The position numbers and the translations under genes were made by a program. Positions 9,981 through 18,435 of a DNA stretch of 64,000 nucleotides are shown piece by piece; the stretch's first letter is position 1; the number at the start of each line of letters is the position of its first letter. Source of the DNA: Saprospiraceae bacterium (GTDB lineage Bacteria > Bacteroidota > Bacteroidia > Chitinophagales > Saprospiraceae); assembly GCA_016712145.1 (NCBI GenBank), contig JADJRO010000001.1, positions 1,054,001-1,118,000 of the forward strand, written 5' to 3'. Below the pieces are notes generated by a model that did not search any database, was not told where the DNA came from, and worked only from the letters and a program-made list of their open reading frames with translations.

Positions 9981-10367
9981 TTATACTCTACGATGTTTAG
10001 GAGGTCTGCAACCATTATGCGGAATCGGTGTCGTGTCAATAATTTTAGTGATTTTAATTCCAGAACTATCCAATGCTCTAATGGCAGCTTCACGACCTGA
10101 ACCAGGACCTTTTACCAATACTTCTGCAGAGCGCATACCGGCATCAAATGCAGTAGCCGCAGCTGTATTTGCAGACATTTGTGCAGCGAATGGGGTATTC
10201 TTTTTTGAACCTCTAAAACCAGATCTACCGGCACTTGACCACGAAATAACTTCACCTGCTTTATTGCACAATGAAATAATGATATTGTTAAAAGTTGCTT
10301 GAATGAATGCAATTCCTTCAGAATCAACTTTAACTTTTCTCTTTTTAACCTTTTTTCCTTTTGCCAT
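9981..10367 (-). CDS. rpsK: 30S ribosomal protein uS11
   Basis: Platform protein (128 aa) contacting mRNA at the exit channel. Typical core with TFNNIIISL, GFRGSKKNTPFAAQ and the C-terminal DTTPIPHNGCRPPKHRRV signature. Twenty-one bases separate it from the rpsM stop codon. Confidence 0.97.
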   Translation of the reverse strand: MAKGKKVKKRKVKVDSEGIAFIQATFNNIIISLCNKAGEVISWSSAGRSGFRGSKKNTPFAAQMSANTAAATAFDAGMRSAEVLVKGPGSGREAAIRALDSSGIKITKIIDTTPIPHNGCRPPKHRRV

Positions 10368-10388
10368 AAATGAATGGAATAAATAATA

Positions 10389-10766
10389 TTACTTGGTTGC
10401 TTTTTTCTTGTTTGCCACGGTTTTACGCTTTCCTTTTCTAGTACGCGCATTGGTTTTTGTACGCTGACCACGAACTGGAAGGCCTTTTCTGTGACGGATT
10501 CCACGGTAGCATGCAATGTCCATTAATCGTTTAATACTCAATTGGACATCTGATCGAAGTTCCCCTTCGACTTTAATTTCTTCCTGAATCAATTTTGCAA
10601 TTGATTGGACTTGATCATTTGACCATTCCTGAACCCGGACACTTTCTCCGATCCCAACTTTGGACAATATGTTTTTAGCTGTAGTCGAACCTATCCCATA
10701 GATATAGGTTAAGCCTACAACTCCTCTTTTATTTCTTGGTAAATCAACCCCTGCAATACGTGCCAT
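10389..10766 (-). CDS. rpsM: 30S ribosomal protein uS13
   Basis: Head protein of the small subunit contacting the P-site tRNA and bridging to 23S rRNA. The 125-aa product begins MARIAGVDLPRNKRG, has the YIYGIGSTTAKNIL helix-two-turn-helix and the RGLPVRGQRTKTNARTRKG basic tail motif. Confidence 0.97.
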   Translation of the reverse strand: MARIAGVDLPRNKRGVVGLTYIYGIGSTTAKNILSKVGIGESVRVQEWSNDQVQSIAKLIQEEIKVEGELRSDVQLSIKRLMDIACYRGIRHRKGLPVRGQRTKTNARTRKGKRKTVANKKKATK

Positions 10767-10784
10767 AGAATTTCTTGTTTTGAA

Positions 10785-10901
10785 TTAACCTTGACGTTGT
10801 TTGAATTTAGGATTTTTCTTGTTGATTATATACAACTTCCCTTTCCGACGTACAAACTTGCAGTCAGCTGTTCTTTTTTTAATGGAGGTTCTTACTTTCA
10901 T
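10785..10901 (-). CDS. rpmJ: 50S ribosomal protein bL36, zinc-free form
   Basis: A 38-aa protein read directly from the sequence: it starts MKVRTSIKKRTADCKFVRR and ends NPKFKQRQG. Of the four zinc ligands of the classic form (C, C, C, H) only one cysteine remains, so this is the C-minus, zinc-independent type. It sits between infA and rpsM as in most spc/alpha operons. Confidence 0.93.
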   Translation of the reverse strand: MKVRTSIKKRTADCKFVRRKGKLYIINKKNPKFKQRQG

Positions 10902-10907
10902 TTCTTT

Positions 10908-11126
10908 TTATTTATATCTATAGGTAATTCTCCCCCTTGACAAGTCGTATGGGCTCATTTCAACCGATACTTTGTCACCGGGAAGAATTCTTATATAATT
11001 CATCCGCATTTTGCCCGAAATTGTCGCAATTATAAGATGATCGTTCTGAAGTCTTACCCTAAACATGGCATTTGAAAGTGCTTCTTCTATCGTACCATCC
11101 TGGGTAATCAGGTTCTTTTTGGTCAT
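10908..11126 (-). CDS. infA: Translation initiation factor IF-1
   Basis: Small OB-fold factor that occupies the ribosomal A site during initiation. With the ATG at 11126 the product is 72 aa, the family's standard length, and contains LPNAMFRV-like (LSNAMFRVRLQN), ISGKMRMNYIRILPGD and VEMSPYDLSRGRITYRYK. An ATG at 11147 would add seven residues without family similarity. Confidence 0.95.
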   Translation of the reverse strand: MTKKNLITQDGTIEEALSNAMFRVRLQNDHLIIATISGKMRMNYIRILPGDKVSVEMSPYDLSRGRITYRYK

Positions 11127-11159
11127 CTTAAAATTTTCGGAGTGCAAATATCTATCTTT

Positions 11160-11960
11160 TTAATCAATTTTTGTCAATTCTATGTTATTTTTCACAGATT
11201 TTTCAATGATTTTGTGATCTGAAAGCTTTTCTCCCCCATCCCTTCGAACTGCAACGGTATGTTCGAAATGTGCGGAAGGTTTTTTGTCCTGAGTAACCAT
11301 GGTCCACCCGTCTTTAAGTTGCTTGACTCTTCGGGTGCCCAAATTAATCATGGGTTCTATCGCAATGACCAATCCTTCTTTTAGAACCAGCCCACGACCC
11401 TTTTTTCCAAAATTTGGAATCTCTGGGGGTTCATGCAATTGTTTTCCAATTCCATGTCCAACCAATTCCCGAACAACACCATAGCCATATTTTCCTTCTG
11501 TGTGATCTTGAATGGCCTGACTGATGTCTCCAACTCGGTTTCCAAATTTGGCTTCCTTAATTCCAAGTTCTAAGGATTCTACCGTCACCTTCAATAATTG
11601 TAAAATTTCAGGGGCAACTTCTCCCACCACAAAGGTGTATGCTGAATCTCCATAAAAATCATTCAAACACACTCCACAATCTACAGAAACGACATCCCCA
11701 CTTTTTATAGGTTCCTTTGATGGAATTCCATGCACCACTTGTTCATTAATTGAAATGCACAAACTGGCAGGAAAACCGTGAAAACCTTTAAATGCCGGAA
11801 ATGCTTTATGATCTCTTATATATTCTTCTGCTTTTTTATCCAAAGCCAGGCCAGAAATCCCTGGTTTCAAAAGGCTCGCAACTTCTGCTAACGTTGCACA
11901 AACCAGCAGCGAACTAATTCGCATTATTTCGATTTCCTCTTCTGTTTTGAGGTAAATCAT
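11160..11960 (-). CDS. map: Methionine aminopeptidase, type I
   Basis: Removes the initiator methionine from nascent proteins. The 266-aa protein has the pita-bread fold ligands: GDVVSVDCGVCLNDFYGDSA (two Asp), GHGIGKQLHEPPEIPNFG (His), IEPMIN (Glu) and the C-terminal SAHFEHTVAV (Glu/His region). Located between secY and infA, with an 11-base gap to secY, a standard position. Confidence 0.96.
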   Translation of the reverse strand: MIYLKTEEEIEIMRISSLLVCATLAEVASLLKPGISGLALDKKAEEYIRDHKAFPAFKGFHGFPASLCISINEQVVHGIPSKEPIKSGDVVSVDCGVCLNDFYGDSAYTFVVGEVAPEILQLLKVTVESLELGIKEAKFGNRVGDISQAIQDHTEGKYGYGVVRELVGHGIGKQLHEPPEIPNFGKKGRGLVLKEGLVIAIEPMINLGTRRVKQLKDGWTMVTQDKKPSAHFEHTVAVRRDGGEKLSDHKIIEKSVKNNIELTKID

Positions 11961-11971
11961 TCAATTCTCGA

Positions 11972-13326
11972 TTAACCGTTTACAATCGGACCAACTCCTT
12001 GACTAAAGCGTCCTTCAATTCTTCCTGATTTCACCAAGCCATCGTATTTTCTCATGAGTAAATAAGATTCCACTTGAGACAAGGTATCCAGAATAACCCC
12101 TACCATGATCAGAACGGAAGACCCACCAAAGAATCTTGCAAATTGTGGATTTACACCAAATACCACTGCAATGGAAGGAAGTATCGTTAAAAAACCTAAG
12201 AAAATGGCCCCTGGCAAAGTAATCCGGGTAGTAGTCGTATCAATGTATTCTTCTGTATCTTCTCCAGGTTTAATTCCTGGAATAAATGCATTCTGCCGTT
12301 TAAGATATTCGGCATAATTCTGAGGATTAACAATTAAAGCGGTATAGATATAGGTAAACCCAACAACCAGAATAAAAGTCAGAAAATTATGCCAAAACCC
12401 ATAAGGATCTGTCAAAGTATGCATTACCCCTGTAGTTCCTAATGTTGGATCTGAGGTCATATATTGTACTGCTGTCAATGGCAAAAACAATATAGCCTGG
12501 GCAAAAATGATCGGCATAACACCGGCTGCATTTACTTTAAGTGAATGTAATCCCGGTTGGTAGCCATTGGCATCGAACCGGTACCTCTTCCTACCATTCG
12601 CTTTGCAAATTGAATGGGTATTTTTCTGACTCCCTGAATGACCAGGATCGTGGCTATTACAATCAGGAATAGAATGATAATCTCCAATAAAAAGAGTAAA
12701 AATGACTGTGAATTCAATTCGAATGCAAACGCAGATGGCAAGGATGCAATAATCCCGATCATGATGATCAATGAAGTACCATTTCCAATTCCGCGATCTG
12801 TAATCCGTTCACCCAGCCACATACAGAATACTGTACCCGTAGCCAGAATGATACTATTGGAAAACCAGAAAATGAACGCGCTAACATTTGGATCAACGGC
12901 ACCCATGGATTTTACATAGGTCAAATATCCACCACCCTGAACCAGGGTAATAAACACCGTAAGGATCCTTGTGATTTGACTTAATTTTTTGCGGCCGGAC
13001 TCTCCTTCCTTTTGTTGAAGTCTTTGAAAATATGGCACAGCAAAACCTAATAACTGAACAATAATGGAAGCCGTGATATAGGGCATAATCCCCAATGCAA
13101 AAATAGACGCCTTATCAAAAGCACCACCTGTATAGCTATTAATTAATCCAAACAAGCTATTTGCAGAATTTGATGCTTTTTGATTCAATATTGAAGGATC
13201 AACTCCCGGTAATACGATAAATGATCCTACTCTGAAAATTATAAGCAAGGTAAGCGTATAAATAATCTTATCCCTTAGCTCTTGAATGCTCCAGATATTC
13301 TTTAAAGTTTCAATTAATTTTTTCAT
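11972..13326 (-). CDS. secY: Protein translocase subunit SecY, broken by a one-base deletion
   Basis: Central channel of the Sec translocon. The sequence gives two frames: 12532-13326 (264 aa, N-terminal half) and 11972-12517 (C-terminal half). Adding one base at about 12543 restores the conserved loop YIPLKVNAAGVMP and a continuous 451-aa SecY with about ten membrane segments, starting MKKLIETLKNIWSIQELR. Functional hallmarks include the plug-region LFGLINSYTGGAF and the cytoplasmic loop GRKKLSQITR. A split secY is not expected in a living cell, so sequencing error is the likely cause. Confidence 0.93.
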
Positions 13327-13335
13327 TCAGAAAAG

Positions 13336-13782
13336 TTAAATGAGTTCGATGGATCCACCTGCTGCTTCAATTTTGGTTTTAGCAGAAGCAGTGCATGCAT
13401 GTACTCTTAATTTGAAAGCCTTAGTAATTTCTCCACGTCCCAAAATTTTTATTTTGTCGTTGACATTAAAAATTTTGTTGGAATTAAAAAATTCCTGATT
13501 TATTTCAGTTACCTGATATCTTTCTGCATAGTTAGAAAGTGTATCAAGGTTGACTTCTTTATAATTAATCCGGTTGATGTTTCTAAATCCAAATTTCGGA
13601 ATACGTCTTTGCAGCGGTGTTTGACCCCCTTCAAACCCTTTAGTGGTTGTTGCCCCAGAACGGGCTTTCATACCCTTATGTCCTTTTCCTGAGGTTCCTC
13701 CGTGACCGGATCCTTCACCTCTAGCAATACGTTTTTCCTTATGGATGGCTCCTTTAGCCGGTTTAAGATTGTGTAATTCCAT
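13336..13782 (-). CDS. rplO: 50S ribosomal protein uL15
   Basis: Late-assembly large-subunit protein (148 aa). Glycine-rich N-terminal extension with RIARGEGSGHGGTSGKGHKG and the GFEGGQTPLQRRIPKFGF signature that enters the 23S core. Nine bases upstream of the secY start. Confidence 0.96.
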   Translation of the reverse strand: MELHNLKPAKGAIHKEKRIARGEGSGHGGTSGKGHKGMKARSGATTTKGFEGGQTPLQRRIPKFGFRNINRINYKEVNLDTLSNYAERYQVTEINQEFFNSNKIFNVNDKIKILGRGEITKAFKLRVHACTASAKTKIEAAGGSIELI

Positions 13783-13787
13783 GATAC

Positions 13788-13967
13788 TTATATCTTTTCA
13801 ACTTGAACAAGATGTTTAACTTTATTAACCATTCCCAAGATCTGTGGCGTTGATTCAACTTCAACAGAATCATGAGGGTTTCTTAAGCCCAATGCTCTTA
13901 TGGTCAATTTTTGTCTTTCGCTCGTTTTAATAACGCTTTTAGACTGAGTAATTTTTATCTTTCCCAT
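13788..13967 (-). CDS. rpmD: 50S ribosomal protein uL30
   Basis: A 59-aa product read directly: it begins MGKIKITQSKSVIKTSERQ and continues through LTIRALGLRNPHDSVEV to the C-terminal helix GMVNKVKHLVQVE. These match the single-domain bacterial uL30. It starts 17 bases after the rpsE stop and ends five bases before the rplO start. Confidence 0.93.
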   Translation of the reverse strand: MGKIKITQSKSVIKTSERQKLTIRALGLRNPHDSVEVESTPQILGMVNKVKHLVQVEKI

Positions 13968-13984
13968 GATTCAATACTAAATTA

Positions 13985-14506
13985 TTAACCTTCAAATACT
14001 TTTATCAATTCAATTTTACGCTGCTTTGCAACTTCATAGGGACTTCTGATTTTTGTCAGAGCATCCAAGGTTGCTTTTACAACATTGTGCGGATTGGAAG
14101 AACCAATTGATTTTGCTAATACGTTATGAATTCCGGCAATTTCCAATACAGCTCGCATCGCTCCACCTGCTATAACTCCTGTTCCATCTGCTGCTGGCTT
14201 TATAAATACCCGACCGGCACCGAATTTTCCTTTTTGTTCATGTGCGATGGTCCCTTTTTGAATTGGGACTTTGATTAAATTTTTCTTTGCATCATCTACC
14301 GCTTTAGAAATTGCATCAGAAACTTCTCTAGCTTTTCCAATTCCCTGGCCTACAATTCCGTGGCCATCTCCTACTACAACCAATGCCGAAAAGCTGAAGG
14401 TTCTACCTCCTTTGGTAACTTTTGCTACCCTGTTTAAGTTAACCAGTTTTTCTTTTAACTCCGTTTCACCAGCTGCCTTAACTCGTACTACATGCGATTT
14501 TGCCAT
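13985..14506 (-). CDS. rpsE: 30S ribosomal protein uS5
   Basis: Small-subunit protein at the mRNA entrance that influences decoding accuracy (173 aa). The double-stranded RNA-binding-like domain is clear (LVNLNRVAKVTKGGRTFSF, then ALVVVGDGHGIVGQGIGKA), followed by the C-terminal domain with GGAMRAVLEIAGIHNVLAKS and SSNPHNVVKATLDAL. Confidence 0.97.
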   Translation of the reverse strand: MAKSHVVRVKAAGETELKEKLVNLNRVAKVTKGGRTFSFSALVVVGDGHGIVGQGIGKAREVSDAISKAVDDAKKNLIKVPIQKGTIAHEQKGKFGAGRVFIKPAADGTGVIAGGAMRAVLEIAGIHNVLAKSIGSSNPHNVVKATLDALTKIRSPYEVAKQRKIELIKVFEG

Positions 14507-14530
14507 GATCTTTATTATAGAAATTTAATT

Positions 14531-14881
14531 TTAAAAATTTAATCCACCTTCACGGGCTCCCTCAGCCAATGCTTTAATTCTGCCATGATATAAAAATCCA
14601 CCGCGATCAAAAACCACTGCATCGATATTTATACTTTTAGCTTTGCTGGCTATCAACGTTCCAACCTTTTTTGCAAGATCACTTTTGCTTGCTTTTCCCA
14701 AGCTTTTATCACTGGATGAAGCTGCGCACAATGTTTTTCCTGCTGTGTCATCAATAAGTTGACAATAAATTGCCGTATTGCTTTTAAATACCGCCAATCT
14801 CGGACGCTCTGGAGTTCCGACAACTGATTTGCGAATTCTAAATCTTATCTTTTGACGTTGTGTATCTTTATTTTTTTTCAT
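14531..14881 (-). CDS. rplR: 50S ribosomal protein uL18
   Basis: 5S rRNA-binding protein of the central protuberance (116 aa). Family motifs: RIRKSVVGTPERPRLAVFKS near the N-terminus, IYCQLIDDTAGKTLCAASS, and the C-terminal VVFDRGGFLYHGRIKALAEG ending EGGLNF. Confidence 0.97.
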   Translation of the reverse strand: MKKNKDTQRQKIRFRIRKSVVGTPERPRLAVFKSNTAIYCQLIDDTAGKTLCAASSSDKSLGKASKSDLAKKVGTLIASKAKSINIDAVVFDRGGFLYHGRIKALAEGAREGGLNF

Positions 14882-14913
14882 GTCAATCGAATTACCGATT
14901 AAAAAACTAATTA

Positions 14914-15465
14914 TTACTTACCTGCAGATTTACCAGCTTTTCTACGAAGAACTTCACCAGTAAATTTGATACCTTTCCCTTTAAATGGTTCAGGTGCTTT
15001 GAATGAACGTATTTTAGCACAGATCTGACCGATTAATTGCAAATCAGAACCTTTTAATATTATTTTAGGATTCGAACCTTTTTCTGTGATCGTTTCCACT
15101 TTTAATTCACTGGGTATATAAAACAAGATTGGATGTGAATAACCAATAGACAATTCCAATAAATTTCCTGTATTCGAAACCCTGAAACCCACACCGACCA
15201 ATTCCATTTGTTTTGTAAAGCCTTCATTTACTCCAGTGACCATATTACTTACTAATGCACGGGTTAAGCCATGAAGCGATTTGTGTCTCTTTTGTTCTGT
15301 GGGTCTACTGATGCTGATATTTCCATCTTCTGTTGTGACTTTCATATCCGGATCAATCGCCTGAGTCAACGACCCTTTAGGACCTTTAACCGTGACAGTC
15401 GATTTATCAATTTTAATTTCCACTCCGTTAGGGATTGGAATCAACTTTTTTCCTATTCTTGACAT
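14914..15465 (-). CDS. rplF: 50S ribosomal protein uL6
   Basis: Large-subunit protein near the factor-binding site (183 aa). Two repeated domains are seen; the second ends with the signature PEPFKGKGIKFTGEVLRRKAGK, here with the tail SAGK. N-terminus MSRIGKKLIPIPNGVEI is canonical. Confidence 0.97.
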   Translation of the reverse strand: MSRIGKKLIPIPNGVEIKIDKSTVTVKGPKGSLTQAIDPDMKVTTEDGNISISRPTEQKRHKSLHGLTRALVSNMVTGVNEGFTKQMELVGVGFRVSNTGNLLELSIGYSHPILFYIPSELKVETITEKGSNPKIILKGSDLQLIGQICAKIRSFKAPEPFKGKGIKFTGEVLRRKAGKSAGK

Positions 15466-15479
15466 CTTAAATCAATTTA

Positions 15480-15887
15480 TTAATATATGTAACAAAGTAC
15501 TTCCCCACCAACATTTTCTTTCTTTGCTTCTTTGTCAGTTAAAAGTCCTTTTGAAGTTGAAACAATATATATTCCAAGACCGCTTATAATACGTGGTAAT
15601 TCATCCACATTACTGTAAACTCTTCTTCCAGGTTTACTCACCCGTTTTAATTCTCTAATAATGGGTAATTTTGAAACAGGATCATATTTTAAGGCAATGC
15701 GGATCAAGCCTTGCTTGTTTTCAGAATCCTCAAATTTATATTTTAAAATATAACCACTTTTATAGAGTATTTCCGTAATCGCTTTCTTTGTATTGGATGC
15801 AGGAATATCTACGATCCGAAAACCAGCTAACTGCGCATTGCGAATTCTGGTTAGGTAATCTGCGATTGAATCTGTTACAATTGACAT
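15480..15887 (-). CDS. rpsH: 30S ribosomal protein uS8
   Basis: Central-domain 16S-binding protein (135 aa), and in many bacteria the translational repressor of the spc operon. Starts MSIVTDSIADYLTRIRNA and ends with the signature GLGIYIVSTSKGLLTDKEA followed by GGEVLCYIY. Confidence 0.97.
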   Translation of the reverse strand: MSIVTDSIADYLTRIRNAQLAGFRIVDIPASNTKKAITEILYKSGYILKYKFEDSENKQGLIRIALKYDPVSKLPIIRELKRVSKPGRRVYSNVDELPRIISGLGIYIVSTSKGLLTDKEAKKENVGGEVLCYIY

Positions 15888-15910
15888 AATACTAATTTAT
15901 AAATTTAAAA

Positions 15911-16179
15911 TTACCAACTTGCTTTTACGATACCAGGAATCTTTCCATCTAAAGCCATCAAACGAAATACATTTCGTGATAGTCCGAAACGACGCATAAA
16001 TCCTTTTGGACGACCTGTGAGCCCACATCTGTTTTTTAAACGTACCGGAGATGCATCTCTTGGCAATTTTGAAAGTCCATCATAGTCATGGTCTTTTTTA
16101 AGTTGAGCACGCACATCATGGTATTTTGCTACCACACGTTCACGCTTTGCCTGTCTTGCTATAATTGATTTTTAGACAT
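15911..16179 (-). CDS. rpsN: 30S ribosomal protein uS14, broken by a one-base deletion
   Basis: Open frame from 16135 gives only 74 aa beginning VVAKYHDVRAQ. The true ATG at 16179 is followed by a run of five A (plus-strand T5, 16169-16173) that leads straight to a stop. With six A the N-terminus becomes MSKKSIIARQAKRERVVAKY and the protein 89 aa, the exact length of the zinc-free uS14 family. It ends GIVKASW as expected. The gene is essential and single-copy in bacteria of this type, so the deletion is most likely a sequencing error. Confidence 0.93.
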
Positions 16180-16190
16180 AAAAACGAAAC

Positions 16191-16751
16191 TTAAATTTTT
16201 TGATTTTTAAAAGGCATACCCATATGTTTTAGCAATTCAAAAGCTTCCGCATCTGTTTTTGCTGTAGTAACAAACGTGATGTCCATTCCTGCAATCTTAT
16301 TAATTTTATCTAAATCGATTTCAGGAAAAATGATTTGTTCTGTAATCCCCAATGTATAATTCCCTCTTCCATCAAAACTGTTATCAGAAACTCCTCTAAA
16401 GTCCCGAACACGAGGCAACGCTACTGTAATGAGTCGATCCATAAATTCATACATCCGGTCGCTTCTCAAAGTTACTTTTGCGCCAATGGGCATTTTTTCT
16501 CTTAATTTAAAGTTAGAGATTGCTTTTTTAGATTGGGTGGCAACTGCTTTCTGACCAGTAATCGTCGTGATTTCATTCACTGCAATATCCACTAATTTTT
16601 TATCCTGGGTTGCACTTCCTACTCCTTGATTGATGCTTATTTTCACCAATTTAGGAGCCTGCATAATAGAAGAGTATTGAAACGTTTCCATCAATACCGG
16701 AACTACATTTTTTTGATAATGTGCTTTAAGTCTGTTTGTGTAACTCATCAC
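16191..16751 (-). CDS. rplE: 50S ribosomal protein uL5
   Basis: 5S rRNA- and P-site tRNA-contacting protein (186 aa). Motifs: YSSIMQAPKLVKISINQGVG, TGQKAVATQSKKAISNFKLR, and the C-terminal GMDITFVTTAKTDAEAFELL. The start could be the first or second of two consecutive ATGs; the first overlaps the rplX stop region by four bases, so the two genes are probably translationally coupled. Confidence 0.97.
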   Translation of the reverse strand: MMSYTNRLKAHYQKNVVPVLMETFQYSSIMQAPKLVKISINQGVGSATQDKKLVDIAVNEITTITGQKAVATQSKKAISNFKLREKMPIGAKVTLRSDRMYEFMDRLITVALPRVRDFRGVSDNSFDGRGNYTLGITEQIIFPEIDLDKINKIAGMDITFVTTAKTDAEAFELLKHMGMPFKNQKI

Positions 16752-17059
16752 TTAATTATTTCACCTGATTTTTTAGAAACACGTACTTTTTGGTCATTGC
16801 GAATTTCATAACCTACACGTGTTGGTTTTCCACTCTTTGGGTCTAACAAAGACAAATTGGATATGTGAATTGGAGCTGAAAATTCTACAATTCCACCTGG
16901 GTTGTTGTTTGTAGGTTTCATATGTTTTTTAACAATATTGATCCCTTCAACAACTGCCCTGTTTTTTTCACTTACAATCTGGCTTACGATTCCTTCCTTT
17001 CCTTTATTGGAACCGGAAATGACCCGGATTTTATCGCCTTTTTTTATTTTAAATTTCAT
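16748..17059 (-). CDS. rplX: 50S ribosomal protein uL24
   Basis: Assembly-initiating protein near the exit tunnel (103 aa). The KOW motif is visible at residues about 8-35 (KGDKIRVISGSNKGKEGIV), followed by VEGINIVKKHMKPTNNNPGG. Overlaps rplE by four bases. Confidence 0.96.
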   Translation of the reverse strand: MKFKIKKGDKIRVISGSNKGKEGIVSQIVSEKNRAVVEGINIVKKHMKPTNNNPGGIVEFSAPIHISNLSLLDPKSGKPTRVGYEIRNDQKVRVSKKSGEIIK

Positions 17060-17090
17060 AATTCCTATTCAAATTAATCTTGTAAAATAA

Positions 17091-17456
17091 TCAGAGTACT
17101 TCTGGAGCTAATGAAACAATCCGCATATAATCTTTTTCACGAAGCTCCCGTGCAACTGGCCCGAATATACGTGTACCCCTTGGTTCGTCAGCAGCATTTA
17201 AGAGTACTACCGCATTATCATCGAAACGGATATAAGAACCGTCTTTACGACGAATTTCTTTTTTGGTTCGAACAATCACCGCTTTTGAAACAGTACCTTT
17301 TTTTACACCACCTGGTGTAGCTGATTTTACCGTTACAACGATTTTATCTCCAATAGAAGCATATCTTCTTTTGGTTCCACCTAACACACGAATACAGAGC
17401 ACTTCTTTTGCACCACTATTATCCGCTACGTTTAGTCTTGATTCTTGTTGTATCAT
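17091..17456 (-). CDS. rplN: 50S ribosomal protein uL14
   Basis: Subunit-interface protein (121 aa). Nearly canonical throughout: MIQQESRLNVADNSGAKEV, then RRKDGSYIRFDDNAVVLLN and GTRIFGPVARELREKDYM, ending SLAPEVL. Confidence 0.97.
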   Translation of the reverse strand: MIQQESRLNVADNSGAKEVLCIRVLGGTKRRYASIGDKIVVTVKSATPGGVKKGTVSKAVIVRTKKEIRRKDGSYIRFDDNAVVLLNAADEPRGTRIFGPVARELREKDYMRIVSLAPEVL

Positions 17457-17471
17457 CGCTGCTTAAATTTA

Positions 17472-17726
17472 TTATTCTCCTTTCTTAATAATTTCTACGA
17501 GTCTCCAGCATTTATTCTTGCTGAGCGGTCTGGTTTCCATAATACGAACCAAGTCGCCTATTGTACACTCATTGTTTTCATCATGAGCAAAATATTTTTT
17601 ACTCTTATTCATTCGTTTGCCATACTTGTCATGCAACAAACTTCGCTCAACCTTAACTGTGATAGTTTTGGCCATTTTATTGCTACTGACCACTCCCACT
17701 TTTTGCTTTCGAAGATTTCTTTCCAT
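17472..17726 (-). CDS. rpsQ: 30S ribosomal protein uS17
   Basis: OB-fold primary-binding protein (84 aa). RKQKVGVVSSNKMAKTITV at the start, the KYFAHDENNECTIGDLVRI loop, and ETRPLSKNKCWRLVEI near the end all match the family. Confidence 0.96.
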   Translation of the reverse strand: MERNLRKQKVGVVSSNKMAKTITVKVERSLLHDKYGKRMNKSKKYFAHDENNECTIGDLVRIMETRPLSKNKCWRLVEIIKKGE

Positions 17727-17738
17727 TATAATTGCGTA

Positions 17739-17945
17739 TTATGCTTGTACTGTTGATCGTTTAGTTAATTCAGTTTTCATCATTGCAATTTCTCTTCTTA
17801 AAAAGAGGATTTGCTTTGGATTTTGCAGCCCTTTTACTTTGTGCTCCAGTTTTAATGAATGCAATTGATTTAGTGCACCGGTAAGATCTTTCTCAAGCGT
17901 CTCCTGATTCATTCCGGTAAATACCTCATATTTTCTTAATGCCAT
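17739..17945 (-). CDS. rpmC: 50S ribosomal protein uL29
   Basis: Two-helix protein at the tunnel exit, part of the SRP/trigger-factor docking site (68 aa). LHSLKLEHKVKGLQNPKQI and LRREIAMMKTELTKR give the family's second helix. Situated between rplP and rpsQ with 10- and 12-base gaps. Confidence 0.93.
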   Translation of the reverse strand: MALRKYEVFTGMNQETLEKDLTGALNQLHSLKLEHKVKGLQNPKQILFLRREIAMMKTELTKRSTVQA

Positions 17946-17955
17946 GTCAGTTTAT

Positions 17956-18387
17956 TTAAGCGGTTGCAAGATTTTGAAATTCTCTTCGTACAATCGTTTT
18001 CGTTTTTATTGGTAATTTTTGAGCTGCAAGTGCAAAAGCTTCTACAGCAACATCATAAGGAATGCCGTCCATTTCAAAAAGGATGGTACCTGGTTTGATT
18101 ACAGCTACATAATGATCCAAGGCCCCTTTACCTTTTCCCATACGAACCTCTGCAGGTTTGGATGTGATGGGTTTGTCTGGAAAAATTCGAATCCAAACCG
18201 TCCCTTCTCTTTTCATATGTCTGGTCATAGCCACCCTTGCGGCTTCAATTTGCCGACTGGTTAAACGAGCAGAATCCATTGATTTTAAGCCATATGTGCC
18301 AAAAGCTATGGTACTTCCACGGTGAGCCATTCCCTTATTTCTTCCTTTCTGCTGTTTCCTGTATTTCAGGCGCTTTGGTTGTAACAT
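17956..18387 (-). CDS. rplP: 50S ribosomal protein uL16
   Basis: Protein shaping the A-site tRNA pocket (143 aa). The start is the ATG at 18387 (MLQPKRLKYRKQQKGRNKG); the open frame continues nine residues upstream to 18414 but that part has no family similarity. Contains RIFPDKPITSKPAEVRMGKG and LDHYVAVIKPGTILFEMDG. Confidence 0.96.
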   Translation of the reverse strand: MLQPKRLKYRKQQKGRNKGMAHRGSTIAFGTYGLKSMDSARLTSRQIEAARVAMTRHMKREGTVWIRIFPDKPITSKPAEVRMGKGKGALDHYVAVIKPGTILFEMDGIPYDVAVEAFALAAQKLPIKTKTIVRREFQNLATA

Positions 18388-18435
18388 GATCTTATTTTTA
18401 AAAAAGAGTCGCAAAATTACGATAAATTATTAAAC

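Noticed and set aside
11972..13326. SecY as a genuine two-subunit protein
   Set aside because: A single missing base restores a fully conserved loop, and other indels of the same kind occur in the window.
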